DNA from: Flectonema sp. DT1601 | Lineage: Eukaryota > Euglenozoa > Diplonemea > Diplonemida > Diplonemidae | DNA length: 64,000 nucleotides | Direction of reading: 5' to 3' | Assembly (NCBI GenBank): GCA_964019425.1 | Contig: OZ025858.1 | Span: 124,001-188,000, forward strand | Shown: positions 19,296 to 30,295 of the stretch, in pieces | Numbering within the stretch: position 1 is the first letter of the stretch | How the letters are laid out: every line of letters begins with the position of its first letter | Position numbers and translations under genes: made by a program | Notes under the pieces: model-generated | Told to the model about the DNA's origin: nothing | Database searches by the model: none | The model's input: the letters and a program-made list of their open reading frames with translations, nothing else

Positions 19296-22200
19296 ATGGC
19301 TTCAAGACACAAGAGCGATAAGAAGTCTGAACACGTCAGGGTATTTGTCAGGGCTCGTCCTCTTCAAGAGGGAGAAGCTCGTGCACAAATTCAAGTCGAT
19401 CCCATCAGAAAGGAAGTGTTAGCAAAGACGAAGACTTCACGTGGACAAGCATCGTACACTTTCAATCGTGTGTTTGATACTGAAACAGAACAGGTTGAGT
19501 TATTCGACACGGCATGCAAACCTTTAGTAGCTGAAATGTTGAAAGGGTTCAGCTGCACCATCTTTGCTTACGGTCAAACCAATTCTGGAAAAACTCACAG
19601 CATGATGGGTGATCTTAACAGTGAAAGAATGCAAGGATTAACACCTCGTGCTTGTAAACATATCTTCAATGAACTCTTAAAGAATGAAAGTCAGTTCACT
19701 GTCAGACTCTCATGTGTTGAACTTTACAAAGAGGAGTTCTATGACATGTTGGTTGGTACGGATGTTCCAAAACAGAAATTAAAATTATTCCAAGATGGTC
19801 AAAAAGGAGTGGTTATGAAAGGAGTAGAAGAAGTAGTAGTAACTTCACCAAACGATGTCATCGCAAACTTGGAGGGTGCGATTGCGAGAAGACAAACAGC
19901 TGCGACTGGAATGAACAACCGCTCTTCAAGATCTCACTTCATCGCAACGATTTCAGTAACAATTAAAGAAGAAACAATGAACGGAGAACAGTTATTTAAA
20001 ATGGGTAAACTCCACTTAGTCGACCTCGCTGGATCAGAGTCTGCTAAGAGAACCGACTCCGTTGGAACTGAACGCCAATCAGAAGCCGCAGCAATCAACA
20101 AATCTCTTCTGACTCTGGGAAGAGTTATTTCATCGCTTTCAAATCCATCTTTACACTCACACACTCCGTACAGAGAGTCTGCTTTGACTAGATTACTTCA
20201 GGACGCTTTAGGAGGTAAGTGTAAGACATCAATTATAACAACAATCTCATTAGCTAGAAGTAACTTGGATGAAACCCTCAGTACACTTGAGTACGCATCC
20301 TCGGCCAGAAAAATTGAAAATGACCCTGAAATGAATAGAACACTTTCAGGCAACCAGCTTGTTTCTGACTACGAAACTGAACTTTTACGTCTTCGTTCAG
20401 AACTTGTTGATCAGCGTAATGGAACTGGTGTTTTTATTTCAGAAGAGAGATACGCCATGATGCAAGCCAGACTCAAAGAGCTCGAACAAGACCAAGTTGT
20501 GAAAGATGAAAAACTTGGTGAAATGCAAGGAAAACTACAGGAAGTCGCTGATGAAATCAACAGATGTGTTGAGAGGAACAATCACAAAAATATTCTTCTT
20601 GAACACCATCAGGATGTTGAGAACACGTTGATCGACGCGATTGATAATTCACAACTTCGTGAAGATGGTTTTCGGGCAGCAATTAAAAAGAGAGACCACA
20701 CCGAACAAAAGAACTTCAGCGTTGTTAACGAAGCATCAGAAGCTCTCCTTTCCTCATGCAGTGATGCCAGAGACGCACTCCGCTCAGCTACTGACTCTGT
20801 TGCGGTTGTCAGCGGAAGTGTTAATGATGTGACAGGTAAGGTCTCGACAGCTATTTACGAAAAGAACAACATTGTTTTGAACCTTCTTGACAAACAAGGT
20901 CAGCTTGGTCAGACTTTCTACCAAAATGTTAGCGAACTCTATTCTGATAAATCACAAGATGGAACTAAAATCATAAATCAGATTATTGATTTGTCTTCAA
21001 CTGCTTCACAAGAAACCTCATCAAAGACAAGCATCCTTACTAAGACGGTGAGTGATTGTTCAGCTGCAGTCAATTCTGAGTTCGAATCAAAAGTTAAGAA
21101 TAACCTCTCAGAACTTCTAACTAGATTCGTATCAGCGTCAGAGGAAGGATCAGCTTCCAATAGTAAAGTTTCTAAAGAAGCTGTTGAAGCTTCACTTGCA
21201 ACTCTTCAGAAGTCAATTCTCACAGCTGTCAAGGATCTGTCTGTTGGAATCGCATCTGACTTGAATCAGAGCAACACCTCTCTCAAGCAACAAAGCAACA
21301 GTCATGCTGAGGAGCTGAATGGTAAATGCAACGTTGTAAAAACACAAGTACAGGAAGCTACATCTGAAACAGTAAGAAACGCTGAAGCAACTCAACAGAA
21401 GCTCAATGTGGAGGCTGAGAAGATTGCGGAGAACTCGAGAAATCATATTCAGAGAGTTGTAGAAGAACATGACTCTAAGATGGTGTGTTTACAGTCGAGG
21501 ACTACAGCTGCTGTTCAAAGCTCTGCTGAACAGAAGCAGCAGTTACAAGTTGAACTCCAGAAGCTATTGGCTGACTATGATGTAAAGAATACTCAAATCA
21601 CGATGACTCTTAATGATACTCTCAATACTATCGAACAAGATCGTCAGGTAGAGACTCGTGAATTCTATTCGAGACTTGCTGCTGCTCAAGAAGCTCAGAA
21701 CCTTTCAATGCAGGAATCTGTGACTGATACTTCAGCTAACTTATCCTCAACTTGTCAGAACCTACAACAGAGTGCCAACGTTGTTGAGTCTAATCTGTCT
21801 GCAATCTGTAACCTGTCATCTCAAAATACCGAAATGATTACCAACAAGGTTACTACTGAAACTGAATCCATGACTCAGTACATCAACTCATGCCAGCAGT
21901 CGATACTTCTAAAGAGTAACGAAGATATGAAAAACAGCTACGACAGAACCTCAGAAATGTTTGAAGGTCAGGCTCAGGGAGTAGTGACGATGAATAATAA
22001 ATTAAAGGGAGCTGTTGAAGAGTTAATCATATCGAGTATTAATGATCTGACAACAGGTTTGAAGAATATGTCAACAAAGGCTGAGAGTGATGCTAAAGAA
22101 GTCGATCAATATTTATCATCTAAAATGGAAGAGATTGCAACTGGAAAGACTCATTTTGCTGGAGTTCAACAGTCGATTCAAGACGGACTGCAATCTACGG

Positions 22201-22700
22201 GTAGATCTATTCTGGGTGAAGTGTCTGAAGCAACTGTGGAAGGAAAGGGAATTATCTCAAACATAACTGACATCATGGAACAATACGTGTCCAACATGAA
22301 TGATGGAATGGTTAGTGGATCTGGTGAGATTATGTCTGGTATCAATGCTGCTGAAGCCATAATTGGAAGATTCCAAGAAAACGCGAATTATCTGTCCGAC
22401 GGTCTTAAGCAACACGTAAGAGGAGGAACTCCATCACCTGCTCAAGTCTACTTAGAGAACACTCATAACTATGATTCAGTTATTGAAGGATGTACAGATG
22501 ATCATATCATGGAAGCATGTGAGACTCCGGCAGCACACCCTCGAGCAGTAGGTCAATTTATTGAAAATCACCCTCCTGTTTACAAACAGCCAATGGAGAC
22601 TCCAACTAAACGTACACAGCATTTTGATCCTGTTGTGTACACTCCTGGACCTAAAACTCCAAAAACACCCCTCGGGATGAGATCAAACAATATTATGTAA
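19296..22700 (+). CDS. kinesin motor protein, kinesin-5-like
   Basis: Plus-end microtubule motor, 1,134 aa. The N-terminal motor domain (about 12-355) has the P-loop AYGQTNSGKTHSMMG (P-loop proper 93-100), switch I NNRSSRSHF and switch II LVDLAGSE, all intact. The neck reaches ~355 (LEYASSARKIEN), followed by ~700 residues of coiled-coil-prone sequence. A Pro/Thr-rich tail (PGPKTPKTPLG) recalls the BimC box that CDK1 phosphorylates in kinesin-5. The N-terminal motor, the long stalk and the length (Eg5 about 1,050) favour kinesin-5, which crosslinks spindle microtubules, but tail similarity is weak. P-loop position 98 is Asn where most kinesins have Gly. No introns. The start follows a CTTTCAG acceptor by 22 nt. 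Confidence 0.85.
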   Translation: MASRHKSDKKSEHVRVFVRARPLQEGEARAQIQVDPIRKEVLAKTKTSRGQASYTFNRVFDTETEQVELFDTACKPLVAEMLKGFSCTIFAYGQTNSGKTHSMMGDLNSERMQGLTPRACKHIFNELLKNESQFTVRLSCVELYKEEFYDMLVGTDVPKQKLKLFQDGQKGVVMKGVEEVVVTSPNDVIANLEGAIARRQTAATGMNNRSSRSHFIATISVTIKEETMNGEQLFKMGKLHLVDLAGSESAKRTDSVGTERQSEAAAINKSLLTLGRVISSLSNPSLHSHTPYRESALTRLLQDALGGKCKTSIITTISLARSNLDETLSTLEYASSARKIENDPEMNRTLSGNQLVSDYETELLRLRSELVDQRNGTGVFISEERYAMMQARLKELEQDQVVKDEKLGEMQGKLQEVADEINRCVERNNHKNILLEHHQDVENTLIDAIDNSQLREDGFRAAIKKRDHTEQKNFSVVNEASEALLSSCSDARDALRSATDSVAVVSGSVNDVTGKVSTAIYEKNNIVLNLLDKQGQLGQTFYQNVSELYSDKSQDGTKIINQIIDLSSTASQETSSKTSILTKTVSDCSAAVNSEFESKVKNNLSELLTRFVSASEEGSASNSKVSKEAVEASLATLQKSILTAVKDLSVGIASDLNQSNTSLKQQSNSHAEELNGKCNVVKTQVQEATSETVRNAEATQQKLNVEAEKIAENSRNHIQRVVEEHDSKMVCLQSRTTAAVQSSAEQKQQLQVELQKLLADYDVKNTQITMTLNDTLNTIEQDRQVETREFYSRLAAAQEAQNLSMQESVTDTSANLSSTCQNLQQSANVVESNLSAICNLSSQNTEMITNKVTTETESMTQYINSCQQSILLKSNEDMKNSYDRTSEMFEGQAQGVVTMNNKLKGAVEELIISSINDLTTGLKNMSTKAESDAKEVDQYLSSKMEEIATGKTHFAGVQQSIQDGLQSTGRSILGEVSEATVEGKGIISNITDIMEQYVSNMNDGMVSGSGEIMSGINAAEAIIGRFQENANYLSDGLKQHVRGGTPSPAQVYLENTHNYDSVIEGCTDDHIMEACETPAAHPRAVGQFIENHPPVYKQPMETPTKRTQHFDPVVYTPGPKTPKTPLGMRSNNIM

Positions 22701-23598
22701 GGTAGTCTTTTCCATCTCTCTATACCCCTCTGTTCCCTCTCTTTTTTTTTAGAATTTTTGACAAAAAAAAAAATAATATTAATAAAAGGTTTAATGAAGC
22801 CCATATTGTCCTTAGATTTCATTTTCTTTTTTCTTTCTTTCTTTCTTTCTTTCTTTTCATTTTCTAGACTTTTGTAAATCACCACCAAATTCTTTTTATT
22901 TAACTGACAAAAATAGGGTTTTGGATTTTAGATTTTTTTTTTGTTTTCTTACATTATTTCCTTTTTATTCTCGTTATGCTCCTTTTTTTTATCAGTTAGC
23001 GAATTTAACACTTTCTCGCTTACCTTCTGTAAGATTAGTCTTGAGAGCTAAAATATTATTGCGTGGTAGTTGTACAAGAAGTGCAATTGATACTGTGGCA
23101 TGAGAAGAAAAATTACAAAAAAAAAAAATAGAGCTCTCTCTGAAGTGAATTTTCATTTTTCTTTTTCATTTTTCCACATCGACAAGTTTTCTTTTTTTTT
23201 CCCTGGAGAGAGAGGGGGAAAAAAAAAGAAAATCTTGTGCTAGAGGTGCGGTTTACTTTTTCCTTTCATTGTCATAGAAACAAGTCACCAACCGAGAAAA
23301 AAAAAAAAAAAAACGTTTTTCAGTTTCATAAAGCATACGGTTACTTCACTCACAGACTGACAATACGAAAATGATGATCAAGAGAGTTATTTAGTGTAAT
23401 TAAATAGACAGTAGTCTACCACATTATAAGATGATTGTTATTATTGTATTTCATTCTTCAGGACATCTCCCCCTACTTTGCAGTCTCGAGTTACATCGAA
23501 GAAGGCAATCCAACAACAGAAAAGGAAAAAAAAAAAAAAGAAAATAAAGAGGGGAGTGTTCTTCAGTGTTGGATTCCTTTCCCTGCTAAAGTTAAATA
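22701..23598. other. intergenic with simple repeats
   Basis: Includes a (TTTC)n tract at about 22829-22855, many poly-A/T runs and the acceptor-like TTCTTCAG at 23559-23566. No gene supported. Confidence 0.6.
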
Positions 23599-26500
23599 AT
23601 GGTTTCTGTCGAGCCTGCTACTCACAGACACACCCTCAACTCTGATTCAGAAGATGAGAGCGTTGGACTTCCTGGTGATGCGGTATGTGTTGTAATGTTT
23701 TCTGTTTGGGTTAGTGCGTTGAAATATTATAACGGTGGTTGTGATCTACGACCTGCGGGGAATCAACAGATTCACTCCTCAGACACTTCTCCTCCTCCTC
23801 CTCCTCCTCCTCCTCCTCGAGTATATTGTGAGCGATTTAATGGACATCCTGACCTGTATTGTGGTTGGTGTGTTGGACGTAACTTCGCGAGAACTCCTTT
23901 TGCTAATTCGTGTGATGTGCAGCCTTGGCGTTGAGGACAGAATGAGTATTTGAATTTATTCTTTTTGAGCGATTTAATGGACAGTCTGACCTGTATTGTG
24001 ATCAGCCTGTTGGACGTAACTTCGCGAGAACTCTTTGTGTCAATAATATCACGGTGGTTGTGATCAGGTTCACTCCCCAGACACTTCTCCTCCTCCTCCT
24101 CCTCCTCCTCCTCCTCGAGTATATTGTGAGCGATTTAATGGACATCCTGACCTGTATTGTGGTTGGTGTGTTGGACGTAACTTCGCGAGAACTCCTTTTG
24201 CTAATTCGTGTGATGTGCAGCCTTGGCGTTGAGGACAGAATGAGTATTTGAATTTATTCTTTTTGAGCGATTTAATGGACAGTCTGACCTGTATTGTGAT
24301 CAGCCTGTTGGACGTAACTTCGCGAGAACTCTTTGTGTCAATAATATCACGGTGGTTGTGATCAGGTTCACTCCTCAGACACTTCTCCTCCTCCTCGAGT
24401 ATATTGTGAGCGATTTAATGGACATCCTGACCTGTATTGTGGTTGGTGTGTTGGACGTAACTTCGCGAGAACTCTTTGTGTCAATAATATCACGGTGGTT
24501 GTGATCAGGTTCACTCCCCAGACACTTCTCCTCCTTCTCGAGTATATTGTGAGCGATTTAATGGACATCCTGACCTGTATTGTGGTTGGTGTGTTGGACG
24601 TAACTTCGCGAGAACTCTTTGTGTCAATAGTATCACGGTGGTTGTGATCAGGTTCACTCCCCAGACACTTCTCCTCCTCCTCCTCCTCCTCCTCGAGTAT
24701 ATTGTGAGCGATTTAATGGACATCCTGACCTGTATTGTGGTTGGTGTGTTGGACGTAACTTCGCGAGAACTCTTTGTGTCAATAATATCACAGTGGTTGT
24801 GATCAGGTTCACTCCCCAGACACTTCTCCTCCTCCTCCTCCTTGAGTATATTGTGAGCGATTTAATGGACATCCTGACCTGTATTGTGGTTGGTGTGTTG
24901 GACGTAACTTCGCGAGAACTCCTTTTGCTAATTCGTGTGATGTGCAGCCTTGGCGTTGAGGACAGAATGAGTATTTGAATTTATTCTTTTTGAGCGATTT
25001 AATGGACAGTCTGACCTGTATTGTGATCAGCCTGTTGGACGTAACTTCGCGAGAACTCTTTTTGACTCGGACGCCCAGTTTCTGAATGAAAAACAAACAA
25101 ATAAAAACAGGACCATGAGGAAGCACCACTTGAAAGCCACGAACCACTACAGCAGCTTCCAGTCGGTAAGAAAGCTGAGGGCTTTGAGATACTGGGTTTT
25201 CAAGATACGAAGACAAAGAAAATACCAACAGCTCTACAACAACGATTACGAGAAAAGAAAATTAAAAGAGAGAAAGCTGCAGGAAGTGAAGCAGCAGCGT
25301 CATCAGAGAATTCTAATGTAAAACCGACCGATAACAAAGCCATGAAATTACGTAAAACAGTAGCAGCTGCTGCATCAAGAAGACCAATAGGAGAGGCATC
25401 TTCTCCAAAAGGACCAGCAGAAGTGATTCAGATCGGAATTGAGTCAGGCATTGAAGACACTGGTCCTCTCTCACTTCCAATGGAACTCTCTTCTGATCAG
25501 TGTAATGCTTACCGACAATGTATTAAAGTTTGTGGTTTGGAAGTAACTACTTATTTGAAATCTGTAAAGTGGCAACACCGAATCGAAGGAATTGCTCTGT
25601 TGAAGCACACACTTCATGAGATAAGAAATATTCCGAAAAAAGTTATTTTAGAAACGATACTGTTACAGGTAAAGATCCTAATAGAAGACAGTGTAATCCA
25701 AGTCTACAGATCAACTGTTGGCCTAGTCAGGTATTTAATGATTAGTTTGATTAATGACATGCTACCAGAAGATGTACAACCAGCCATGGCATATCCTGTC
25801 CCTGCTCTAATATATAAACTTGGTGACATGAATGCGAGAGTAAGAGAACTGGCTCTTGATCTGCTGCTTGAAATGTCGAGCCATTCTTGTTTGGGGGTTT
25901 CTTTTATTGCATCGTTAGTGTCACCTTGTACTCCGGCACAGGCGGCTTCAAGCTCCTATTGGAAATATATTATTGGTATTTTAAACTTATTGTCAGCATT
26001 AGTTGCTAGTCATCCTTTATCAACGGATGACGAAGATGATAAGTTTTCAGTACACTCAGTCATGACAATCGCTTTGCAAGGTCTTAATGTTACCAGTAAC
26101 AAAGTTAGAAAAACAGCAATCTCAGTAGTTGTTCAAGTCTACAGAAAAGTAGGAGCAAACTGTGAAGCATACCTCAACGGAATAAATGCTTCAATTGTAA
26201 AGCAGCTGAAACAAGATATCGAACGTGAAGGTCTGTCTGATTTGAATGTTTTACAAATAGCTGCTACTCGAGGTGAAGAAGAAGAAGATCATGCTCATTT
26301 CTGCTTAGAAGAACGCACACTAACACCTGAACAGAATGAATCAATTGACCGATGGCAAGCATTGTTGGGATCTAATGCAATTTCATGTATCCATTCAAAG
26401 AAATGGAGGCTACGAGATAGAGTTTTTGAGAGATTAAGAGCTCAGATTAAAACAGCAATAGACATTCAAAATCAAGGACAAGAATCAAATTCAAACAGCC

Positions 26501-27444
26501 AATCACAGTGTAACGAACCGTCACTTTTATCTAAATTTTATGACCCTAGAAATTATCAACTCACTCGGGCTGTTTTTGAATCTCTCATGGAAATAGTTGA
26601 GAAGGGTTTGGGTGATGCGATACCACAATTAATCATGTCTTGTATTTTATTTATGAGATCCGTTTTAGATTTATATATTCCAGTCATATCTGTTGAACAT
26701 TTGCAATGGCACATCAAACCAGTTGTTCAAAAGTTAGTAACTCACGTTTCGGGAACTACTTCGACCGTAACCCGAGCAGCCTTAGAAATGATGCAACACT
26801 TATCAAAAAGCAGTAAGCTTGGTGTTAAATTCATAAGCGAAATTGTTGTATGTCCTGACACTGTACCGAAGGTCACATCAGGAAACGTAAAAGAAGGATG
26901 GAAAGTGACTCTTGCGCGACTGATGATTGTAAACGACTTAGTAAAAGAATACTCTTTTTGTGATGAGGAATTGTCTGTCGAGACGGTTATGCATTTTTCT
27001 GCGGGTTCGTTCCAATCACCTTCTGGAAAAGTTCGCTCTGCAGCAGTGGCAGTGATAATCGAAGTGTATAAAAAGTGTGGTAATGTCATAAGGTCTTATT
27101 TACGATACCAAAAGCCAGCAATCTTAAACGATTTGAAGGAAAGGATAGCAAAACTAGCGAGGAAAGATCGAACGAAATCCGCACCCATCCAAACGTTGGC
27201 TTCTATAGTACAGCCACTTGGTGTTGAAGATGAATTGGAGAAGGTTTTGCCAACAAGACCATCGACATTCCCTGCTGCTTTAGAGATAGATGAAGAAATA
27301 CCAACTGTTTCAATTACGTCTCGAATCTCAAAATGGAAACGTCAACAGAATGGAGAAGAACAACCAGCACCTACTCCTCCGACGTCATTTGTTTTGCCTT
27401 CAACCGGTAGAACACTATCTCATGGTAGATTAGTTATTAGTTAG
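23599..27444 (+). CDS. TOG/HEAT-repeat protein, CEP104-like, with one 1.4-kb intron
   Basis: Exon 1 23599-23682 (MVSVEPATHRHTLNSDSEDE...GDA) ends at GTATGT; exon 2 25111-27444 begins after AAAACAG. Both junctions are phase 0, so the frame continues without change into the large ORF, giving 805 aa. A charged coiled segment (about 60-110) precedes two helical-repeat arrays. The first, from ~160, includes the block PALIYKLGDMNARVRELALD typical of TOG domains in CEP104 and TOGARAM proteins; the second starts near 460. CEP104 binds tubulin at ciliary tips. The usual N-terminal jelly-roll of CEP104 is absent, so it could be another TOG-array protein. The intron holds a compound minisatellite. Confidence 0.7.
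23731..25063. repeat. compound minisatellite inside an intron (six units)
   Basis: Six head-to-tail units beginning ACGGTGGTTGTGATC occupy nearly all of the intron 23683-25110. Order is long, long, short, short, short, long (about 319, 300, 142, 143, 154 and 275 bp). Each long unit contains two diverged copies of a ~75-bp block ending GACGTAACTTCGCGAGAAC; short units look like long units that lost the segment between those copies. Each unit also carries a (CCT)n run of variable length (about 3-9). The repeats leave open frames on both strands with no protein-like features. Confidence 0.9.
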
Positions 27445-29663
27445 CCTCATAGTATAATCTATTCTTGATTATCGTCACATCAGTACCTTCTGGTTGAGTG
27501 ATAATTGATATTCAGGAAACTGATTTTCTCTCAACTTCTAACGTTGTCACGCTCATTCACTCTGTCGTGTTGTTTACCTTTTCTGTTGAAAAATGATAAA
27601 GCGACACTTCGCTCTCTCGTTCTTTTTTTTTTTTTTTTTTTTTTTTGGAGCTTTGATAATTATGAAACTACATACTACATACTGCTACCTTGTGGGGAAA
27701 AAAAGAAAAATGAAATGAAAATCGCATCAAGATAACAGAATCCTACAAGCTAAATTTTGTGTGAGATGACCCCCTGAAATTGGGGCGACGATGGTATTCC
27801 CTGAAACTGGGATCGATCACGCCGTTGTTAAAAATAGTTAGTTGAGTAGGCAGGCTGCAACACCTCAATCATTCTCAAAAAAAAAAATATCATTTGAGAT
27901 GTTGCAAATGCTTTTATTTCTCCTTATTTCCTTTTTCCCCCTTTCTCCTTTTGGTTTGTGCAAGTGCGTTAGTCCAGCAACTCAGTCTTATGTGGACATC
28001 ACGAGTCGTTAACAACGGATACGCGAACTGATTGAATAAGGTGTTGGACGACTTGCCAGCGTTGATCTTGGATACATCTTCTTTATTCTCCTTCTTACTC
28101 TCTCCTTTTTCTCTCTAAAAATCTATTCTTCGGTTGTAGCTCCTGCATTAGGAGAAAAGAAAAAAAAAAAAAAAAAACGTTAGTCTCTCTCCTGCTGTAT
28201 GCTTTGAGGGTGGTAATTCTGGATTTGGTTTTTGAGAGATTTTAAAAAAGCTACACAAGGCCGTGACCGTAGTATACGTTTCTCCAAACCTGGGGGTGGA
28301 TCTGTAGGTTTTCCCAAAAAAAAAAAAAAAAAAAAAAAAAAATAATAATCATCATTTTCATGATGGATCTTAACCCGAATTGAAAACGGAAAAAAAAAAA
28401 AAAAAAAGAATCGTAACTCAGATATGTGTCTCTTCCGACAGTACATTGTTAGTCCTGACGAGCTCCGATGGACATAAAGAAATCACTTCTTTGAAATAGA
28501 CCAATTGATAAATCCAATTTATTAATAAACTGGAATGAAGTCCCTTAGAACTTACTGATTGTGTTTTTTTATATAACTTTTTTTTTTTTTTTTTTTTATA
28601 TTTTGATTTTACGCCTAAATATACATTTATTAAACTATTCTGGTACTCTGTTTTAGCTTCTATTGAAGCTTGACTCTACTCCACAACAGCATGCGGTTGT
28701 GTTAGAAATTTAAGTCACGACCTGTTTGCATTCTCTTTTTTTGTTTATCACACTTCTAGTTACTAAAAATTGACAGAAAGAAAAAAAAAAAAAAGTACCC
28801 TCCTTACTAACGTTTTTTTCTACAAATATAAACTCATTCTACCTACTCGCACTTACACATCTGAAAAAAAAAAAAAAAAGAAAAAAAAAAAAAGAATTCG
28901 GAGTTTATTTACCCAACTATTTTCGTTGCCTTAGTTCTTCGTGTATAAAATATACTATAAGAAAAAAAAACAGAATCTCTTCCTTTTTTTTTTTTTTTTT
29001 TTTTGAAGAGAACTTAATCGTGCATTGATAAGCTGCAGCAAGTAAAATATTTTAGTTATTTAACTTGTCGCAGTCATAGAAAGATACTCAACAACTGCCC
29101 CTCTTAAAATCATTTTTTTTTTTCCCTCGCCTGTCTGATGCATATGTATTGCTGAAAAAATGCATATGTGAAATTTTTTTTTACCTTTTTTCTTTTTGTT
29201 GTTCCTAATGTGACGAGAAAACCAAGAGGCGGGAAACGGGGAAAAAAAAAAAAAAAAAAAGGGAAAATATCCAAATTAATCCTTCGTCCGTCTGTCCCCT
29301 TAAAAAACTAAAGCGACAAGCGTTCCGATGCAATTTACGATGGTTGAAATGCATCGCAGTTGCCAATGTACGAATTAAAGAAAAAAAAAAAAATAATTAT
29401 TTCATTTACAACTTCCTTCACATCCCTCCAATACCTTTCTTATATATACTCTGTCCTATATTCCCACTGCTATGCTCTTTCTCACAGCCTGCTTTAAGAA
29501 CTTGGCATTCTTGTTTTTTTCCACCTCATATTGTTACTGAATAAAGAAGAGGAATTAAATTATTTAGTACCTTCCTGTTGATGTTGTTTCTAGTAGGGAA
29601 TTCCAGCAAAAAAAAAAAAAAAAAACCTACTTAGTTTTTAGAATTATGTTTTCAATAACAGCT

Positions 29664-29693
<30 letters not shown>
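27445..29693. other. 2.2-kb intergenic region
   Basis: No gene supported. Very rich in A and T runs of 12-25 nt. Two small similar hairpins sit at about 27769-27784 and 27799-27813 (CCC, loop TGAAAYT, GGG). A GC-richer stretch at 27950-28070 has no recognisable tRNA or snRNA features. Confidence 0.55.
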
Positions 29694-29694
<1 letters not shown>

Positions 29695-30288
29695 TGTTCA
29701 GAGGAGGTCCACCACCACTTCCAGCAAAAGAAGCTGACGAGCAGTTTCACGGATCGTTATTTAAAATGGTTTTGATAGGAGGAGTACTAGCCGTGTTGAG
29801 ATGGGGTGTCGAGAATGGTATGTTTTCATCTTAGTCAGTGCAATCATCTACACAAAAGACATTAAAAACACACAGACGTTATCACTAAGGTACCTGTCCT
29901 TACCTCAACTGGAGCCACCATGGCAACTATTTAGGTGCGTCGTATCTGAGGGAAATAGTTGAACCTTACTCCGAGTTGCCTGAGATAGAAAATAATTTAT
30001 TTTCAAAAAAGGTAAGCTTGTGCCGTTCTCGTCTTTTTTGTGTTTAGTCACAACATGAGAACGAAGAGAGAAAAAAAAAAAAAAAAAGTAAAATCAGTTC
30101 TGTGTTTGAAAGAAAAAAAAAAAGAGGAAAAGAATAAAAAAAGAAAACTGCTATCAACAACAGTAATATTGAGTGTTCGCCCATCAATTATTGTCTGCGT
30201 CAGTTCGATTCCTGGTCAATGATTTTTTTTTTTTTAAAAATATTTTATTAAAATTACCCAACTTTCTAAACCACAGTCCTTCGTCTGA
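29694..30288 (+). CDS. small spliced single-span membrane protein (3 exons, about 70 aa)
   Basis: Exon 1 29694-29817 (MFRGGPPPLPAKEADEQFHG...), intron 29818-29934, exon 2 29935-30011 (ASYLREIVEPYSELPEIENN...), then a GTAAGC donor. Exons 1 and 2 join in phase 1 with a split Gly codon. A hydrophobic stretch at about 24-38 (LFKMVLIGGVLAVLRWG) suggests one membrane span; size and layout resemble small mitochondrial inner-membrane or ER proteins. Exon 3 is uncertain. The CCACAG acceptor at 30276 would add Ser-Phe-Val and a stop at 30286-30288, only 7 nt before the next gene's ATG. Family not recognised. Confidence 0.5.
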
Positions 30289-30295
30289 CAACAAT

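Noticed and set aside
23599-25070. CRISPR-like array in the 24-25 kb repeats
   Set aside because: Units of 142-319 bp are repeated in full with no unique spacers, and the genome is eukaryotic.
24054-25228. Open frames on both strands across the 24-25 kb repeats
   Set aside because: They are by-products of a minisatellite whose unit lengths preserve frames; the sequences are low complexity (poly-Leu, poly-Arg) and lie inside an intron.
30190-30235. Another GTTCGATTCC followed by a T run
   Set aside because: The flanking 5-bp T-arm stem does not pair and there is no box A; it is leader sequence of the 30296 gene.
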